Positions 8,354 through 16,627 of a stretch of 46,566 nucleotides of DNA are shown one piece after another. Made by a program: the position numbers and the translations under genes. The notes under the pieces are model-generated. The model worked only from the letters and a program-made list of their open reading frames with translations. It was not told the origin of the DNA and did no database searches. Position 1 is the first letter of the stretch. Each line of letters opens with the position of its first letter. The stretch comes from Rhizobacter sp. OV335. GTDB lineage: Bacteria > Pseudomonadota > Gammaproteobacteria > Burkholderiales > Burkholderiaceae_C. The stretch lies in the NCBI RefSeq assembly GCF_900142965.1, contig NZ_FRCQ01000042.1, positions 1 through 46,566 of the forward strand, written 5' to 3'.

Positions 8354-9450
8354 CGTGGCCTCCGATGCAAGGGGCGGTGCCAGGCCAGTGCCGAACCGGC
8401 CAGGGTCACCATGAACAGCGCGAGCGCGGCGGCATTCAGGGCCGTGCCGACGCTGCGCCAGGAAGGATCGACCAGGCTGCCCGGCAGGCGCAGCAGCAAC
8501 GAGCCGTGCAACAGGGCCAGCGGCAGGTAGAACCACGGGCCGAAGCGCAGTTTCACCCGCGCGACCGCCGGCAGGATCACCGGCGCGTGACCCATCACCA
8601 TGCTGAAGATGAACCCCAGCCCGAGTGCATGCAGCGCCCAGTCGCGGCCCGGGCAACCCCAGGCGACGCCGATCCATGCCACGCCGGCCACCGCGAGCCA
8701 CACGTAGCCGGCCAGCAGACTCACCGCCATGTAGCGGGCCAAGCCATGTGCATGCCAGGTGCGGCGGGCGATGTCGAAGCGCAGCAGCCACAGCGCCAAT
8801 GCGACCAGCGTGCCGCCGTACAGCACACCGGCTTCGAACGGCCGGCGGCCGGTCAGGGCCGCCGCGGCCAGCAGGCTCATCAGCAGGGCCACCAGCACGG
8901 CCTGCGCTGCCGGGCGGTGGCGCATCAGCCGGGCCATCTCGAGGCGCTCGGCCGCGACGGTCAGCACGATGAAGGCGAACCACCACGGCAGCGTCGCCTC
9001 GGTGGGCTGGCCGAGCGCGAACAACAGGTTGCCGACCAGCCACGCCACGGCCGCGGGCAGCAGCAGCGCCGAATGCACGGCCCACTGGCGTGCCGACACC
9101 GCGGTGCTGGCGCCGACGAACACCGCGGCCGCGGCCACGCCCAGCCAGCCGCCCACGGTGTCCAGCCCGGCCAGCAGCGCGAGGCTGCCCAGCCCCGAGG
9201 CCCACGGCGCGAGGAAGGCCCAGCCTTGCTTCAGCGCGACCGCACGCTCGACCGCGATCGTGGTGCCGAGCAGGCCCGACAGCATCAGCGCGGCATGCTG
9301 GCCGAGCGCCAGCGCCCCGAGGCCTTCCGGCAGCCAGGCCACCTGCAGCCAACCGGCGCGCAGCAGCCCGGCGGCCACCGCGGCCACCAGCGACACCGCG
9401 ACCAGCAGCGCCAGGCCCAGCCGGGCGAGACCCGAAGCCCGCGCGTTCAC
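8344..9450 (-). CDS. Uncharacterised polytopic membrane protein of the NO-reductase operon
   Basis: I do not recognise a named family. The 368-residue product has about eleven or twelve hydrophobic segments. It shares positional features with NnrS: an early LGQHAALMLSGLLGTTIAVE segment resembles the NnrS HAHEM helix, and a late HALGLGFIFSMVMGHAPVIL segment resembles the NnrS C-terminal helices. Conserved-looking His residues in GQHAAL, TWHAHGLARY and GHAPVI could bind heme or metal. A GTG at 9450 overlaps the stop of the MIP18-like gene as GTGA, and the stop overlaps nnrS by 10 bp, so it is translationally coupled on both sides. A distant NnrS-like role in NO protection or NorB maturation is inferred. 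Confidence 0.72.
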   Translation of the reverse strand: MNARASGLARLGLALLVAVSLVAAVAAGLLRAGWLQVAWLPEGLGALALGQHAALMLSGLLGTTIAVERAVALKQGWAFLAPWASGLGSLALLAGLDTVGGWLGVAAAAVFVGASTAVSARQWAVHSALLLPAAVAWLVGNLLFALGQPTEATLPWWFAFIVLTVAAERLEMARLMRHRPAAQAVLVALLMSLLAAAALTGRRPFEAGVLYGGTLVALALWLLRFDIARRTWHAHGLARYMAVSLLAGYVWLAVAGVAWIGVAWGCPGRDWALHALGLGFIFSMVMGHAPVILPAVARVKLRFGPWFYLPLALLHGSLLLRLPGSLVDPSWRSVGTALNAAALALFMVTLAGSALAWHRPLHRRPRCR

Positions 9451-9779
9451 GGCTGCAGGAAGCGGCGGGCCCGCTCGCTCATCCGGTCCGGTGTCCATGC
9501 CGGTTCCCAGCACACCTCGACCGCGATCGCATAGCCGGGCGGCAGCACGCGGTCGAGTTCGTTCTCGACGTCTTCGACGATCAGGTCGATCACCGGGCAG
9601 GCCGGCGACGTCATCGTCATCCGCACCCGCGCGCCGGCGTCGTCCACCTGCAGCCGGTAGACCAGGCCCAGGTCGGTGATCGACAGCGCGAGCTCGGGGT
9701 CTACGACCCGCGCCAGCGCAGCCTGCAACGGCTCGCGCAGCGCCTCGGGGCCGTCGAAGTCGATGGGGGCGGCGTTCAT
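9447..9779 (-). CDS. MIP18/DUF59 family Fe-S assembly protein
   Basis: The 110-residue protein is a single MIP18 (DUF59) domain. VVDPELALSITDLGLVYRL matches the family's DPE-x-x-x-x-I-x-D-x-G-L-V motif, and MTSPACPVIDLI is the conserved T-x-x-x-C-P segment with its reactive cysteine. Relatives include SufT and PaaD, which help build or insert iron-sulfur clusters. Because NO destroys Fe-S clusters and its neighbour NsrR itself carries one, a repair or loading role during denitrification is likely but inferred. Its ATG overlaps the nsrR stop (ATGA), and its stop overlaps the next start. Confidence 0.88.
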   Translation of the reverse strand: MNAAPIDFDGPEALREPLQAALARVVDPELALSITDLGLVYRLQVDDAGARVRMTMTSPACPVIDLIVEDVENELDRVLPPGYAIAVEVCWEPAWTPDRMSERARRFLQP

Positions 9780-10243
9780 GCGAACCTCGCCTGCAGCGAG
9801 GCGGGCGGCGACCGCACGAACAACACCTCGGCGAGCGCCGGCGCGTTGCGGACCAGGTCGGCCAGGGTGCTGCGGTCGAGCGCGGCGTAGAAGGCCTCAA
9901 GCGCGTCGTGCAGCACGCCCCGCAGCGCGCAGACCCGCGCGATGCGGCAGGCGTCGGGCTGTTGGCCGAAACAGTCGCCGGGGCGGGTCTGGGCCTCGGT
10001 CGCCCGCACCACCGTGCCGACGACGATCTCGGCGGCCGGCCGACCCAACGCGATGCCGCCGCCGCGTCCTCGCACGGTGCTCAGCCAGCCGTGCTGGCCG
10101 AGGAACCAGACCACCTTGGTCAGGTGGTGGGCGGAGATGCCGAACGAGCCGGCGATCTCGCGGATCGTGACCTGCCGGCCCGGCTTCGCTGCGAGGTAGA
10201 TCAGCACGCGCAGGCTGTAGTCGGTGAAGCCGCTGAGCCTCAT
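9776..10243 (-). CDS. nsrR: NO-sensing Rrf2-family repressor NsrR
   Basis: The 155-residue protein starts MRLSGFTDYSLRVLIYLA, typical of NsrR. It has a winged helix (about 1-60, with GISAHHLTKVVWFL and the RGRGGG wing) and three cysteines C91, C99 and C105 that ligate the NO-sensitive Fe-S cluster. NsrR represses NO-detoxification genes until NO nitrosylates the cluster. An NsrR-like palindrome at 12888-12910 lies on the operon's own promoter, so negative autoregulation with norB is expected. The start overlaps the norB stop (ATGA). NsrR is preferred over IscR from the N-terminal sequence, the cysteine spacing and the location. Confidence 0.92.
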   Translation of the reverse strand: MRLSGFTDYSLRVLIYLAAKPGRQVTIREIAGSFGISAHHLTKVVWFLGQHGWLSTVRGRGGGIALGRPAAEIVVGTVVRATEAQTRPGDCFGQQPDACRIARVCALRGVLHDALEAFYAALDRSTLADLVRNAPALAEVLFVRSPPASLQARFA

Positions 10244-12513
10244 GGCCGCACCGCCCGCGGGGACGGCGCTGCCGCCGCGTCGGCGGCCGGGCGGCGCAGC
10301 AGCCGCCACGCATACACCGCCAGCAGCAGCGCGCCGCCGGCGAACACCACGTCGCCGGGCACGCGCAGCCACACCAGAGTTTCCATCACCTTCGAATGCA
10401 CGACGGCCGGCGAGCGCGCGAACCACATGCCCTGGTCGACGCTGGCCCAGGCCTGCCAGATGCCGGCCGGCAGCAGCGATAGGAACACCATCATTGCGAG
10501 GCCCGCATTCATGCCCCACCACGCCGGTGCCAGCAGGCGGTCGGCATGCAGGTGCCGCGCATACAGCCCGCGCAGGCAAAATAGCATCAGCCCGATGCCG
10601 AGCATGCCGTAGACGCCGAACAGCGCCGCATGCCCGTGGGCGGCCGTCATGTTCAGGCCCTGCACGTAGTACAGCGAGGCCGGGGGGTTGATCGCGAAGC
10701 CGAGCACGCCGGCGCCGACCGTGTTCCAGAACCCGACCGCGACGAAGCACATGATCGGCCAGCGGTAGGCCGCCAGCCACGGCGCGCGCTGCGAACGGCG
10801 CCAAGTCTGCAGGGCCTCCAGACCGAGCATCGCGAGCGGCACGACTTCGAGCGCGGAGAACACCGCGCCGACGGCGATCACCGAGGTCGGCGTGCCGGTG
10901 AAGTACAGGTGGTGCAGCGTGCCCAGGATGCCGCCGAACAGGAACACGATGGTCTCGGCGACGATCGCTCGGTTGGCGCTCGCGGCGCAGACCAGGCCCA
11001 GCCGCGTGAAGATCAGCGCGACCACCGCGGTGGCGAAGACCTCGAAGAAGCCTTCGACCCACAGGTGCACCAGCCACCAGCGCCAGTACTCGACCATCGA
11101 GTAGTGGGTGTGCTGGCCCCACATCAGCGAACTGGAATAGAAACCGCCGATGCAGGCCGCCGACAGGAACACCATCGCGATCAGGCCACGGGTCTCCGAC
11201 GGCTTCTTCAGCGCCGGCCACAGCGCGCGGCCGAGCAGCAGCAGCCAGAACAGCAGGCCGACGAACAGCAGCAGCTGCCACACGCGGCCCATGCTGGTGA
11301 ATTCGAGACCCTGGTTGCCGATCCAGAAGCTGAAGTCCACGCCGCGGTGCTGCAGCGTGCCGAGCCAGCCGGTGGCGGTGGAGCCGACCACGATGGTGAT
11401 CAGCGCCCAGAACAGCACGTCGACGCCGAGCTTCTGGAAGCGCGGTTCGGCGCCGGACAGCAGCGGGGCGATGTACAGGCCGGTGGCCAGCCAGGCGGTG
11501 GCGATCCAGAAGATGCCGACCTGCGTGTGCACGGTGCGGCTCACGACATACGGCAGCACCTCCGCCAGCGGAAGGCCGAAGAACGCATCGCCCTCGACCG
11601 CGTAGTGGGCTGTGATAGCGCCCATGCCGATCTGCAGCAGCAGCAGGCCCACCACCGCGAAGAAGTACTTGCGGGTCGCCTTCATCGACGGGGTGGCCAC
11701 CACTTGCAGGAAGGGGTCGGCGGCCGGAGGGAGCGGATCGGCCTCGCGCTCGCGGCTACCGTGGAACCAGACCATCGCGGCGATGCCGGCGATCAGCAGC
11801 ACGATGCTCGCCATCGACCACATGGCCGCGGTGCCGGTCAGCGTGTTGCCCACCAGCGGCTCGTGCGGCCAGTTGCTGGTGTACGACAGGGCGGTCTCGC
11901 CGGGGCGGTCAGTGGCCGCGGCCCACGAGCTCCAGAAGAAGAAGGCCGTCAGCGCCTGGCGGTCGGCGGCGTCGGGAACGCTGCCGGCGCGCATCGCGTA
12001 CTGGTTGCGCAGCCCGGCCAGTGCCGGGTCGCTGCCGAACAGGCTGTCGTAGTGGCTCGCGACGCGCCGGATCGCCAGCGCGCGGTCGTTCGACACCTTC
12101 AGCACACCGCTCGTCTCGTCGTAGCCGTTGTGCCGCATCTCCTCGCGCAAGGTGACGGCGATCGCGGCGCGGTCCGCGCTCGACAGCGTCGGTTGAGCCT
12201 GCGCGTGCTGGTCGAGGCGAAGCGCCTGCAGCGCCGACGCCTCGCGGTGCAGCCAGTCGGCCGACCAGTCGGGCGCCACGTAGGCGCCATGGCCCCAGAC
12301 CGTGCCTTGCTGCTGGCCGCCCGAGGCGAGCCAGACCTGCTGGCCGGCCTGGATCTGCGCGCCGGTGAACAGCGTGCGGCCGTCGGCGTCGACCACCGAT
12401 GCGGGAATGGGGGGGGCCGCCAGGTGGATCTGGTAGCCGAGGAAGCCGAGCGCGCCGAAGGACAGCACGAAGATCAGTGCCAGCCAGCGCCACAGGCGAT
12501 GCGAGGGGTTCAT
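10240..12513 (-). CDS. norB: Quinol-dependent nitric oxide reductase (qNor)
   Basis: The 757-residue single-subunit enzyme reduces two NO to N2O with electrons from quinol. An N-terminal extension (about 30-230, containing QQVWLASGGQQQGTVWGHGAY) replaces the cytochrome c subunit of cNor; this marks the quinol type. About fourteen helices follow. Expected ligands are visible: H329 in RTVHTQVG, H483 and E487 in WLVHLWVEGFFE, H534/H535 in GTLHHLYF, and H626/H628 in AAHGHAALFG, which together would serve two b hemes and the non-heme iron. AAGGAG lies eight bases before the ATG. It is second in a seven-gene operon under FNR and NsrR control. Confidence 0.96.
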   Translation of the reverse strand: MNPSHRLWRWLALIFVLSFGALGFLGYQIHLAAPPIPASVVDADGRTLFTGAQIQAGQQVWLASGGQQQGTVWGHGAYVAPDWSADWLHREASALQALRLDQHAQAQPTLSSADRAAIAVTLREEMRHNGYDETSGVLKVSNDRALAIRRVASHYDSLFGSDPALAGLRNQYAMRAGSVPDAADRQALTAFFFWSSWAAATDRPGETALSYTSNWPHEPLVGNTLTGTAAMWSMASIVLLIAGIAAMVWFHGSREREADPLPPAADPFLQVVATPSMKATRKYFFAVVGLLLLQIGMGAITAHYAVEGDAFFGLPLAEVLPYVVSRTVHTQVGIFWIATAWLATGLYIAPLLSGAEPRFQKLGVDVLFWALITIVVGSTATGWLGTLQHRGVDFSFWIGNQGLEFTSMGRVWQLLLFVGLLFWLLLLGRALWPALKKPSETRGLIAMVFLSAACIGGFYSSSLMWGQHTHYSMVEYWRWWLVHLWVEGFFEVFATAVVALIFTRLGLVCAASANRAIVAETIVFLFGGILGTLHHLYFTGTPTSVIAVGAVFSALEVVPLAMLGLEALQTWRRSQRAPWLAAYRWPIMCFVAVGFWNTVGAGVLGFAINPPASLYYVQGLNMTAAHGHAALFGVYGMLGIGLMLFCLRGLYARHLHADRLLAPAWWGMNAGLAMMVFLSLLPAGIWQAWASVDQGMWFARSPAVVHSKVMETLVWLRVPGDVVFAGGALLLAVYAWRLLRRPAADAAAAPSPRAVRP

Positions 12514-12544
12514 GGAATGCTCCTTGGGGAAACCTGGGGAGGGA

Positions 12545-12853
12545 TCAGGCCGCGCCGCCGCAGCCGCCGCAGCAGCCGCCGGCGGCATGGCGGTCCGGCA
12601 GGGCCTGCCGGGTGATGCGCACGCGCCAGAGGTCGGGGCCCGCCTGCACGTACTCCCAGCTGAAGGCGCCGGGCATCTCGGCGTGGAACTGGTGCTGCAG
12701 CGGCTGCGGGTCGTGATCGTTCACCAGCTGCATCGACCTGCCGACCGGCAGCTTCCTGAAGGTCGAGAAGATCAGCGCGTGGCGTTCGTGCCGCGGGATC
12801 GGGCGGACGTCGATGACGGCAAGGGACGGGACGGAAACCTGGGACGAGGACAT
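12545..12853 (-). CDS. DUF2249 domain protein with cysteine-rich tail
   Basis: The 102-residue protein contains one DUF2249 domain: VIDVRPIPRHERHALIFSTF near 13-32, LVNDHDPQPLQHQF near 43-56, and FSWEYVQAGPDLWRVRI near 64-80. The family is common beside NO- and hemerythrin-related genes, but its reaction is unknown. The C-terminus AAGGCCGGCGGAA carries three cysteines in a glycine-rich tail that could bind metal or be redox active. It is the first gene of the norB operon; the DNA upstream carries the FNR-type box, the -10 and the NsrR-like palindrome. The sequence upstream of 12853 offers no longer credible start. Confidence 0.85.
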   Translation of the reverse strand: MSSSQVSVPSLAVIDVRPIPRHERHALIFSTFRKLPVGRSMQLVNDHDPQPLQHQFHAEMPGAFSWEYVQAGPDLWRVRITRQALPDRHAAGGCCGGCGGAA

Positions 12854-12879
12854 GCGGGAATCTCCTGGCGTGGATGCGT

Positions 12880-12910
12880 TGCATCAATAGATGCATTGCA
12901 GATGCATCTA
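12880..12910. promoter_or_regulatory. NsrR operator over the norB operon start site
   Basis: TAGATGCAT (12888-12896) and ATGCATCTA (12902-12910) form a perfect inverted repeat with a five-base spacer, 23 bp in all, like known NsrR sites (AAGATGCAT-type half-sites spaced 11-1-11). A further half-site TGCATC at 12880-12885 pairs with GATGCA at 12890-12895, so three half-sites are stacked. The repeat covers the predicted transcription start (about 12903) and touches the -10, the classical place for a repressor. Confidence 0.85.
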
Positions 12911-12951
12911 TCGTAGGAGGACGACCTCGGCAAGGTCTTGACGCAAGTCAA
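12910..12951 (-). promoter_or_regulatory. FNR/ANR-type promoter of the norB operon
   Basis: TTGAC-GCAA-GTCAA at 12938-12951 is a perfectly symmetric FNR-type box. On the minus strand a TACGAT hexamer lies at 12915-12910, its first base 29.5 bp from the box centre, giving a class II promoter with a start near 12903. The NsrR operator overlaps this start. Expression should need low oxygen and presence of NO. Confidence 0.8.
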
Positions 12952-12985
12952 TGCTGCATTGACGACGCGGCCGCCGTCGCCTTCC

Positions 12986-13027
12986 TTGACCGAACACAAA
13001 CCCCCGCCGGCGACGCGCCCCTACTGT
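12986..13027 (+). promoter_or_regulatory. FNR-type promoter of nirK
   Basis: TTGAC-CGAA-CACAA at 12986-12999 has a perfect left half and a relaxed right half. TACTGT at 13022-13027 follows at exactly the spacing seen in the other promoters here (29.5 bp from box centre to first -10 base). The predicted start is near 13034, 37 bases before the nirK ATG. No NsrR palindrome overlaps this promoter. Confidence 0.68.
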
Positions 13028-13070
13028 CATGCCGTCCCGATGGAGGGACGCATCCGTACCGGATCACAGC

Positions 13071-14561
13071 ATGACCAACATCCTCAAGACAGCGACGGCC
13101 GCCGCACTGCTGGCCTGCACCCTGGGCCTCGCGCACGCCGCGGGCACGGCGCAGAAAGCGGTGCCGAAAACCGGCGACTTCGGCCCGCCCCAGGGCGCGC
13201 CCATCCACGCGGTGCTGACCAGCCCGCCGAACGTGCCGCCGCCGATCCATCGCAGCACGCCCGCCAAGGTCATCGTCGAGCTCGAGGTGATAGAGAAGGA
13301 GATGCAGATCTCCGAAGGCGTGTCGTACACGTTCTGGACCTTCGGCGGCACCGTGCCAGGCAGCTTCATCCGCGTGCGCCAGGGCGACACGGTGGAGTTC
13401 CACCTGAAGAACCACCCGGGCAGCAAGATGCCGCACAACATCGACCTGCACGGCGTCACCGGCCCCGGCGGCGGAGCCGCGTCGAGCTTTACCGCGCCGG
13501 GCCATGCGTCGCAGTTCACGTTCAAGGCGCTCAACGAAGGCATCTACGTCTACCACTGCGCGACCGCGCCGGTCGGCATGCACGTGGCCAACGGCATGTA
13601 CGGCCTGATCCTGGTCGAGCCGCCGCAGGGGATGCCACCGGTGGACCACGAGTACTACGTGATGCAGGGCGACTTCTACACCGGCGGCAAGTACCGCGAG
13701 AAGGGACTGCAGCCGTTCGACATGGAGAAGGCCATCGACGAGCGGCCGACCTACGTGCTGTTCAACGGTGCCGAAGGCGCGCTGACCGGCGACAAGGCAA
13801 TCACCGCGAAGACCGGCGAGACGGTGCGGCTGTTCGTCGGCAACGGCGGGCCGAACCTGGTGTCCAGCTTCCATGTCATCGGCGCCATCTTCGACGAGGT
13901 GCGCTACGAGGGCGGCAGCAACGTGCAGAAGAACGTGCAGACCACGCTGATCCCGGCCGGCGGCGCGGCGGTGGTGAAGTTCACGACCCGCGTGCCCGGC
14001 AGTTACGTGCTGGTCGATCATTCGATCTTCCGCGCGTTCAACAAGGGTGCGCTGGCGATCCTGAAGGTCAGCGGGCCGGAGGACAAGTCGCTGTACTCCG
14101 GAAAGGAACTCGACTCGGTGTACCTGGGCGATCGCTCGCAGCCGAACATGAACGCGGTCGCCACCGCGACGCGGGCAGCCGCCGCCGGCACCTTGACGCT
14201 GCAGGACCAGGTGCGTGCCGGCGAGTCGCTGTTTGCCGGGACCTGCTCGGTGTGCCACCAGGCGAACGGTGCCGGCCTGCCGGGCGTGTTTCCGCCGCTG
14301 GCACGGTCCGACTACCTCGCGTCCGACCCGGCGCGCGCGATCGGCATTGTGCTGCACGGGCTGACCGGCAAGCTGAAGGTGAATGGCGGCGACTACGACT
14401 CGGTGATGCCGTCGATGGTGCAGCTCAACGACGACGAGGTCGCCAACATCCTCACCTACGTACTCAACAGCTGGGACAACCCGGGCGGGCGCATCCTGAC
14501 CGACGACGTGAAGCGGGTGCGCGCCGCCAAGCCGGTGGCGGCGACGGTCGCCGAGCACTGA
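13071..14561 (+). CDS. nirK: Copper nitrite reductase with fused cytochrome c domain
   Basis: The 496-residue periplasmic enzyme reduces nitrite to NO. A signal peptide (about 1-24) precedes two cupredoxin domains (about 65-185 and 195-335). Type 1 copper ligands are H122, C163, H171 and M176; type 2 ligands are H127, H162 and H317; catalytic residues are D125 and H268. A C-terminal class I cytochrome c domain (about 378-470) has C392-S-V-C395-H396 and a likely axial M446 in the YDSVMPSM segment. Such three-domain NirK enzymes, known from Ralstonia, carry their own electron donor. The ATG at 13071 gives a clean signal peptide; an in-frame ATG at 13029 would lie upstream of the predicted transcription start. 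It leads the nirK-nirV-SCO operon. Confidence 0.96.
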   Translation: MTNILKTATAAALLACTLGLAHAAGTAQKAVPKTGDFGPPQGAPIHAVLTSPPNVPPPIHRSTPAKVIVELEVIEKEMQISEGVSYTFWTFGGTVPGSFIRVRQGDTVEFHLKNHPGSKMPHNIDLHGVTGPGGGAASSFTAPGHASQFTFKALNEGIYVYHCATAPVGMHVANGMYGLILVEPPQGMPPVDHEYYVMQGDFYTGGKYREKGLQPFDMEKAIDERPTYVLFNGAEGALTGDKAITAKTGETVRLFVGNGGPNLVSSFHVIGAIFDEVRYEGGSNVQKNVQTTLIPAGGAAVVKFTTRVPGSYVLVDHSIFRAFNKGALAILKVSGPEDKSLYSGKELDSVYLGDRSQPNMNAVATATRAAAAGTLTLQDQVRAGESLFAGTCSVCHQANGAGLPGVFPPLARSDYLASDPARAIGIVLHGLTGKLKVNGGDYDSVMPSMVQLNDDEVANILTYVLNSWDNPGGRILTDDVKRVRAAKPVAATVAEH

Positions 14562-14562
14562 C

Positions 14563-15357
14563 GTGGGCACGACGGCCTGGATCGCCGCCTGCGCCTGCTG
14601 CATCGCGCTGCCGTGCGCGGCGCAGACGGCGGCGTATGTCGACATTCCTGCCGGCACGCTCGCGAGCGTGCTGGCACGCGATGCACAGCAGCAGCAGCAA
14701 GCCATCGCCGCCTTCGCGATGCGCGCGACGCCGGTGACGGTGGGCGAGTTGCAGCGCTTCGTCGTCGCGCAGCCGCAGTGGCAGCGCGGGCGCGTAGCCA
14801 CGGTCTTCGCCGATGCCGACTACCTGAGCGGCTGGCGCGACCCGGTCACGCCCGGCGACGGCTTGCGAGCCGACCAGCCGGCCACCGGGCTCAGCTGGTT
14901 CGCCGCCCAGGCCTTCTGCGAGGGCGAGGGCGGCAGCCTGCCCAGCTGGCCCGAGTGGGAGTACGTGGCGGCGGCCGACGAGACCCGTGTCGATGCGCGC
15001 GCCGACCCCGCGTGGCGCGCGCGCATCCTGGCGTGGTATTCGCGGCCGGCGACGCAGGCGCTGCCGGCCGTCGGCGGCCCGCCCAATACGTATGGCGTGC
15101 GCGACCTGCACGGCTTGGTGTGGGAGTGGGTGGACGACTTCAACGCGCTGCTGGTGAACCCCGACAGCCGCTCCGCCGACGACCCCGACAAGCTGCAATT
15201 CTGCGGCGCCGGCGCCATCGACCTGCAGCAGCGGGAGAACTACGCGGTGCTGATGCGCGTGGCCCTGCTGTCATCCCTCGACGCCTCGAACAGCACGCGC
15301 AGCCTCGGCTTTCGCTGCGTGCGTCCGCAGGCCCCCGTTCTGAAGGAGAAATACTGA
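14563..15357 (+). CDS. nirV: NirV, formylglycine-generating-enzyme-like periplasmic protein
   Basis: The 264-residue protein has a signal peptide (about 1-21, ending PCAAQ) and a sulfatase-modifying-factor (FGE-sulfatase) fold. Recognisable parts are ATPVTVGELQRFV, PATGLSWFAAQAFC, LPSWPEWEYVAAAD, YGVRDLHGLVWEWVDDF and the closing SLGFRCVRP. NirV often follows nirK; a role in NirK maturation has been suggested but not settled. The GTG start lies two bases after the nirK stop, and the stop overlaps the next ATG (TGATG), so the three genes form one unit. Only a few cysteines remain, so true formylglycine-generating activity is doubtful. Confidence 0.88.
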   Translation: MGTTAWIAACACCIALPCAAQTAAYVDIPAGTLASVLARDAQQQQQAIAAFAMRATPVTVGELQRFVVAQPQWQRGRVATVFADADYLSGWRDPVTPGDGLRADQPATGLSWFAAQAFCEGEGGSLPSWPEWEYVAAADETRVDARADPAWRARILAWYSRPATQALPAVGGPPNTYGVRDLHGLVWEWVDDFNALLVNPDSRSADDPDKLQFCGAGAIDLQQRENYAVLMRVALLSSLDASNSTRSLGFRCVRPQAPVLKEKY

Positions 15358-15929
15358 TGTTGAGAAGAACCTTGCTGGCCACGCTGCTGGCCTGTGCCGC
15401 CTCGGCGGGCGCCGCACCTCGTTGGCCGGGTGATTCCGTCTACCAGCTCGACCTGCCGCTGACTGACCAGGACGGCCGGGACATCGCGCTCGATGGCGGC
15501 CAGGGCCACCCGATGCTGGTCACAATGTTCTACACCTCGTGCCAGTTCGTCTGCCCGATGCTGGTCGACGCGCTGCGCGACACGCAGGCGGCACTGGCCC
15601 CGGCTGAGCGCGAACGCATCGGCGTGCTGATGGTGAGCTTCGACCCGGAACGCGACACCGTGCAAGTGCTCCGGCGCACGGCCGACGAACGGGGACTCGA
15701 TCGCGCGCACTGGACGCTGGCCCGCACCGATGCGGCAGGCGCGCGCAAGCTGGCCGCGCTGCTGGGCATCCGTTTTCGCGCGCTGCCCGACGGCGACTAC
15801 AACCACACCAGCCTGCTGGTGCTGCTGGATGCGCGCGGACGCGTCGCGGGGCGCACCACGCGTCTGGGCAACGCCGATCCGGCCTTCGTGCGGCGGATCC
15901 AGGCGCAATTGCGCTGGGACGGGCGCTGA
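15357..15929 (+). CDS. SCO1/SenC family copper chaperone
   Basis: The 190-residue thioredoxin-fold protein has a signal peptide (about 1-20). It carries the copper site C62-X3-C66 (in FYTSCQFVCP) with the distant H150 (in DYNHTSLL), the complete ligand set of SCO proteins. SCO proteins deliver copper to respiratory enzymes. Placed directly after nirK and nirV, it most likely supplies copper to NirK, although a role with a heme-copper oxidase elsewhere cannot be excluded. GAAGGAG lies ahead of the ATG, which overlaps the nirV stop by one base. Confidence 0.92.
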   Translation: MLRRTLLATLLACAASAGAAPRWPGDSVYQLDLPLTDQDGRDIALDGGQGHPMLVTMFYTSCQFVCPMLVDALRDTQAALAPAERERIGVLMVSFDPERDTVQVLRRTADERGLDRAHWTLARTDAAGARKLAALLGIRFRALPDGDYNHTSLLVLLDARGRVAGRTTRLGNADPAFVRRIQAQLRWDGR

Positions 15930-15957
15930 GGCGTGCACTGAAGCCTGGCGCTCAGCG
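15924..15957. terminator. Inverted repeat between convergent SCO and napC genes
   Basis: CGCTGAG (15924-15930) pairs perfectly with CTCAGCG (15951-15957), and an internal GGC/GCC can extend the fold. It spans the 22-bp gap between two converging operons, a natural site for a bidirectional terminator. There is no U-run, so the call is tentative. Confidence 0.45.
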
Positions 15958-16614
15958 TGCGGTGGTGGCGCCGGCTTCGGCCTGCGCCGCCTGCTCCGCC
16001 TTCGGCACCTGCTGCCCCGGCGTGTCGGTCGGTGCCTCGCCAGGCGGGATGTGCGGCAGCCGGTGCGCGATGCCCTTGTGGCAATCGATGCAGGTCTTGT
16101 CCTTGTTGGCCAGGTGGGTCGAGTGCATGGCCTGAGCGCGCACGCTCTGGCGCGTGAAGTCCATCGAGTCGTAGTTGTGGCAGTTACGGCATTCCAGCGA
16201 ATCATTGGCCTTGAAACGGGCCCATTCGTGGCGTGCCAGCTCCAGCCGCTTGGCCTGAAATTTCTCCGGCGTGTCGATGGTGCCGAACACTTTGCCCCAG
16301 ACCTCCTTCGACGCCTGCATCTTGCGGGCGATCTTGTGGGTCCACTCGTGCGGCACGTGGCAGTTCGAGCACACCGCGCGCACGCCGGAGCGGTTGGTGT
16401 AGTGGATGGTGCTCTTCAGCTCGGCGAACACGTTGTCGCGCATCTCGTGGCAGCCGGTGCAGAAGGCCTCAGTGTTGGTGGCCTCCATCGCGGTGTTGAA
16501 GGCGCCCCAGAACGTCACGCCGGCGATGAAGCCGGCCAGCAGCAGGACGCCCAGGCTGTAGTGCACGCTCGGGCGGGCGAGGATGGTCCAAAAGCGGATC
16601 AGCAGGTAGCGCAC
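15952..16614 (-). CDS. napC: Tetraheme quinol dehydrogenase NapC
   Basis: The 220-residue NapC/NirT-family cytochrome is anchored by one N-terminal helix (about 17-38). It has four CXXCH heme sites: CTGCH, CSNCH, CRNCH and CIDCH. It oxidises membrane quinol and passes electrons to the periplasmic NapAB complex. The C-terminal 30 residues are an Ala/Gln/Glu-rich tail of unknown role. It is the last gene of napEDABC, 13 bp after napB. Confidence 0.95.
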   Translation of the reverse strand: MRYLLIRFWTILARPSVHYSLGVLLLAGFIAGVTFWGAFNTAMEATNTEAFCTGCHEMRDNVFAELKSTIHYTNRSGVRAVCSNCHVPHEWTHKIARKMQASKEVWGKVFGTIDTPEKFQAKRLELARHEWARFKANDSLECRNCHNYDSMDFTRQSVRAQAMHSTHLANKDKTCIDCHKGIAHRLPHIPPGEAPTDTPGQQVPKAEQAAQAEAGATTAR

Positions 16615-16627
16615 GTCGGGCCTCCGG

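Noticed and set aside
7160-9352. 730-codon reading of the second nnrS
   Set aside because: The upstream half is a shadow of the membrane protein gene; a strong ribosome site marks the true start at 8353.
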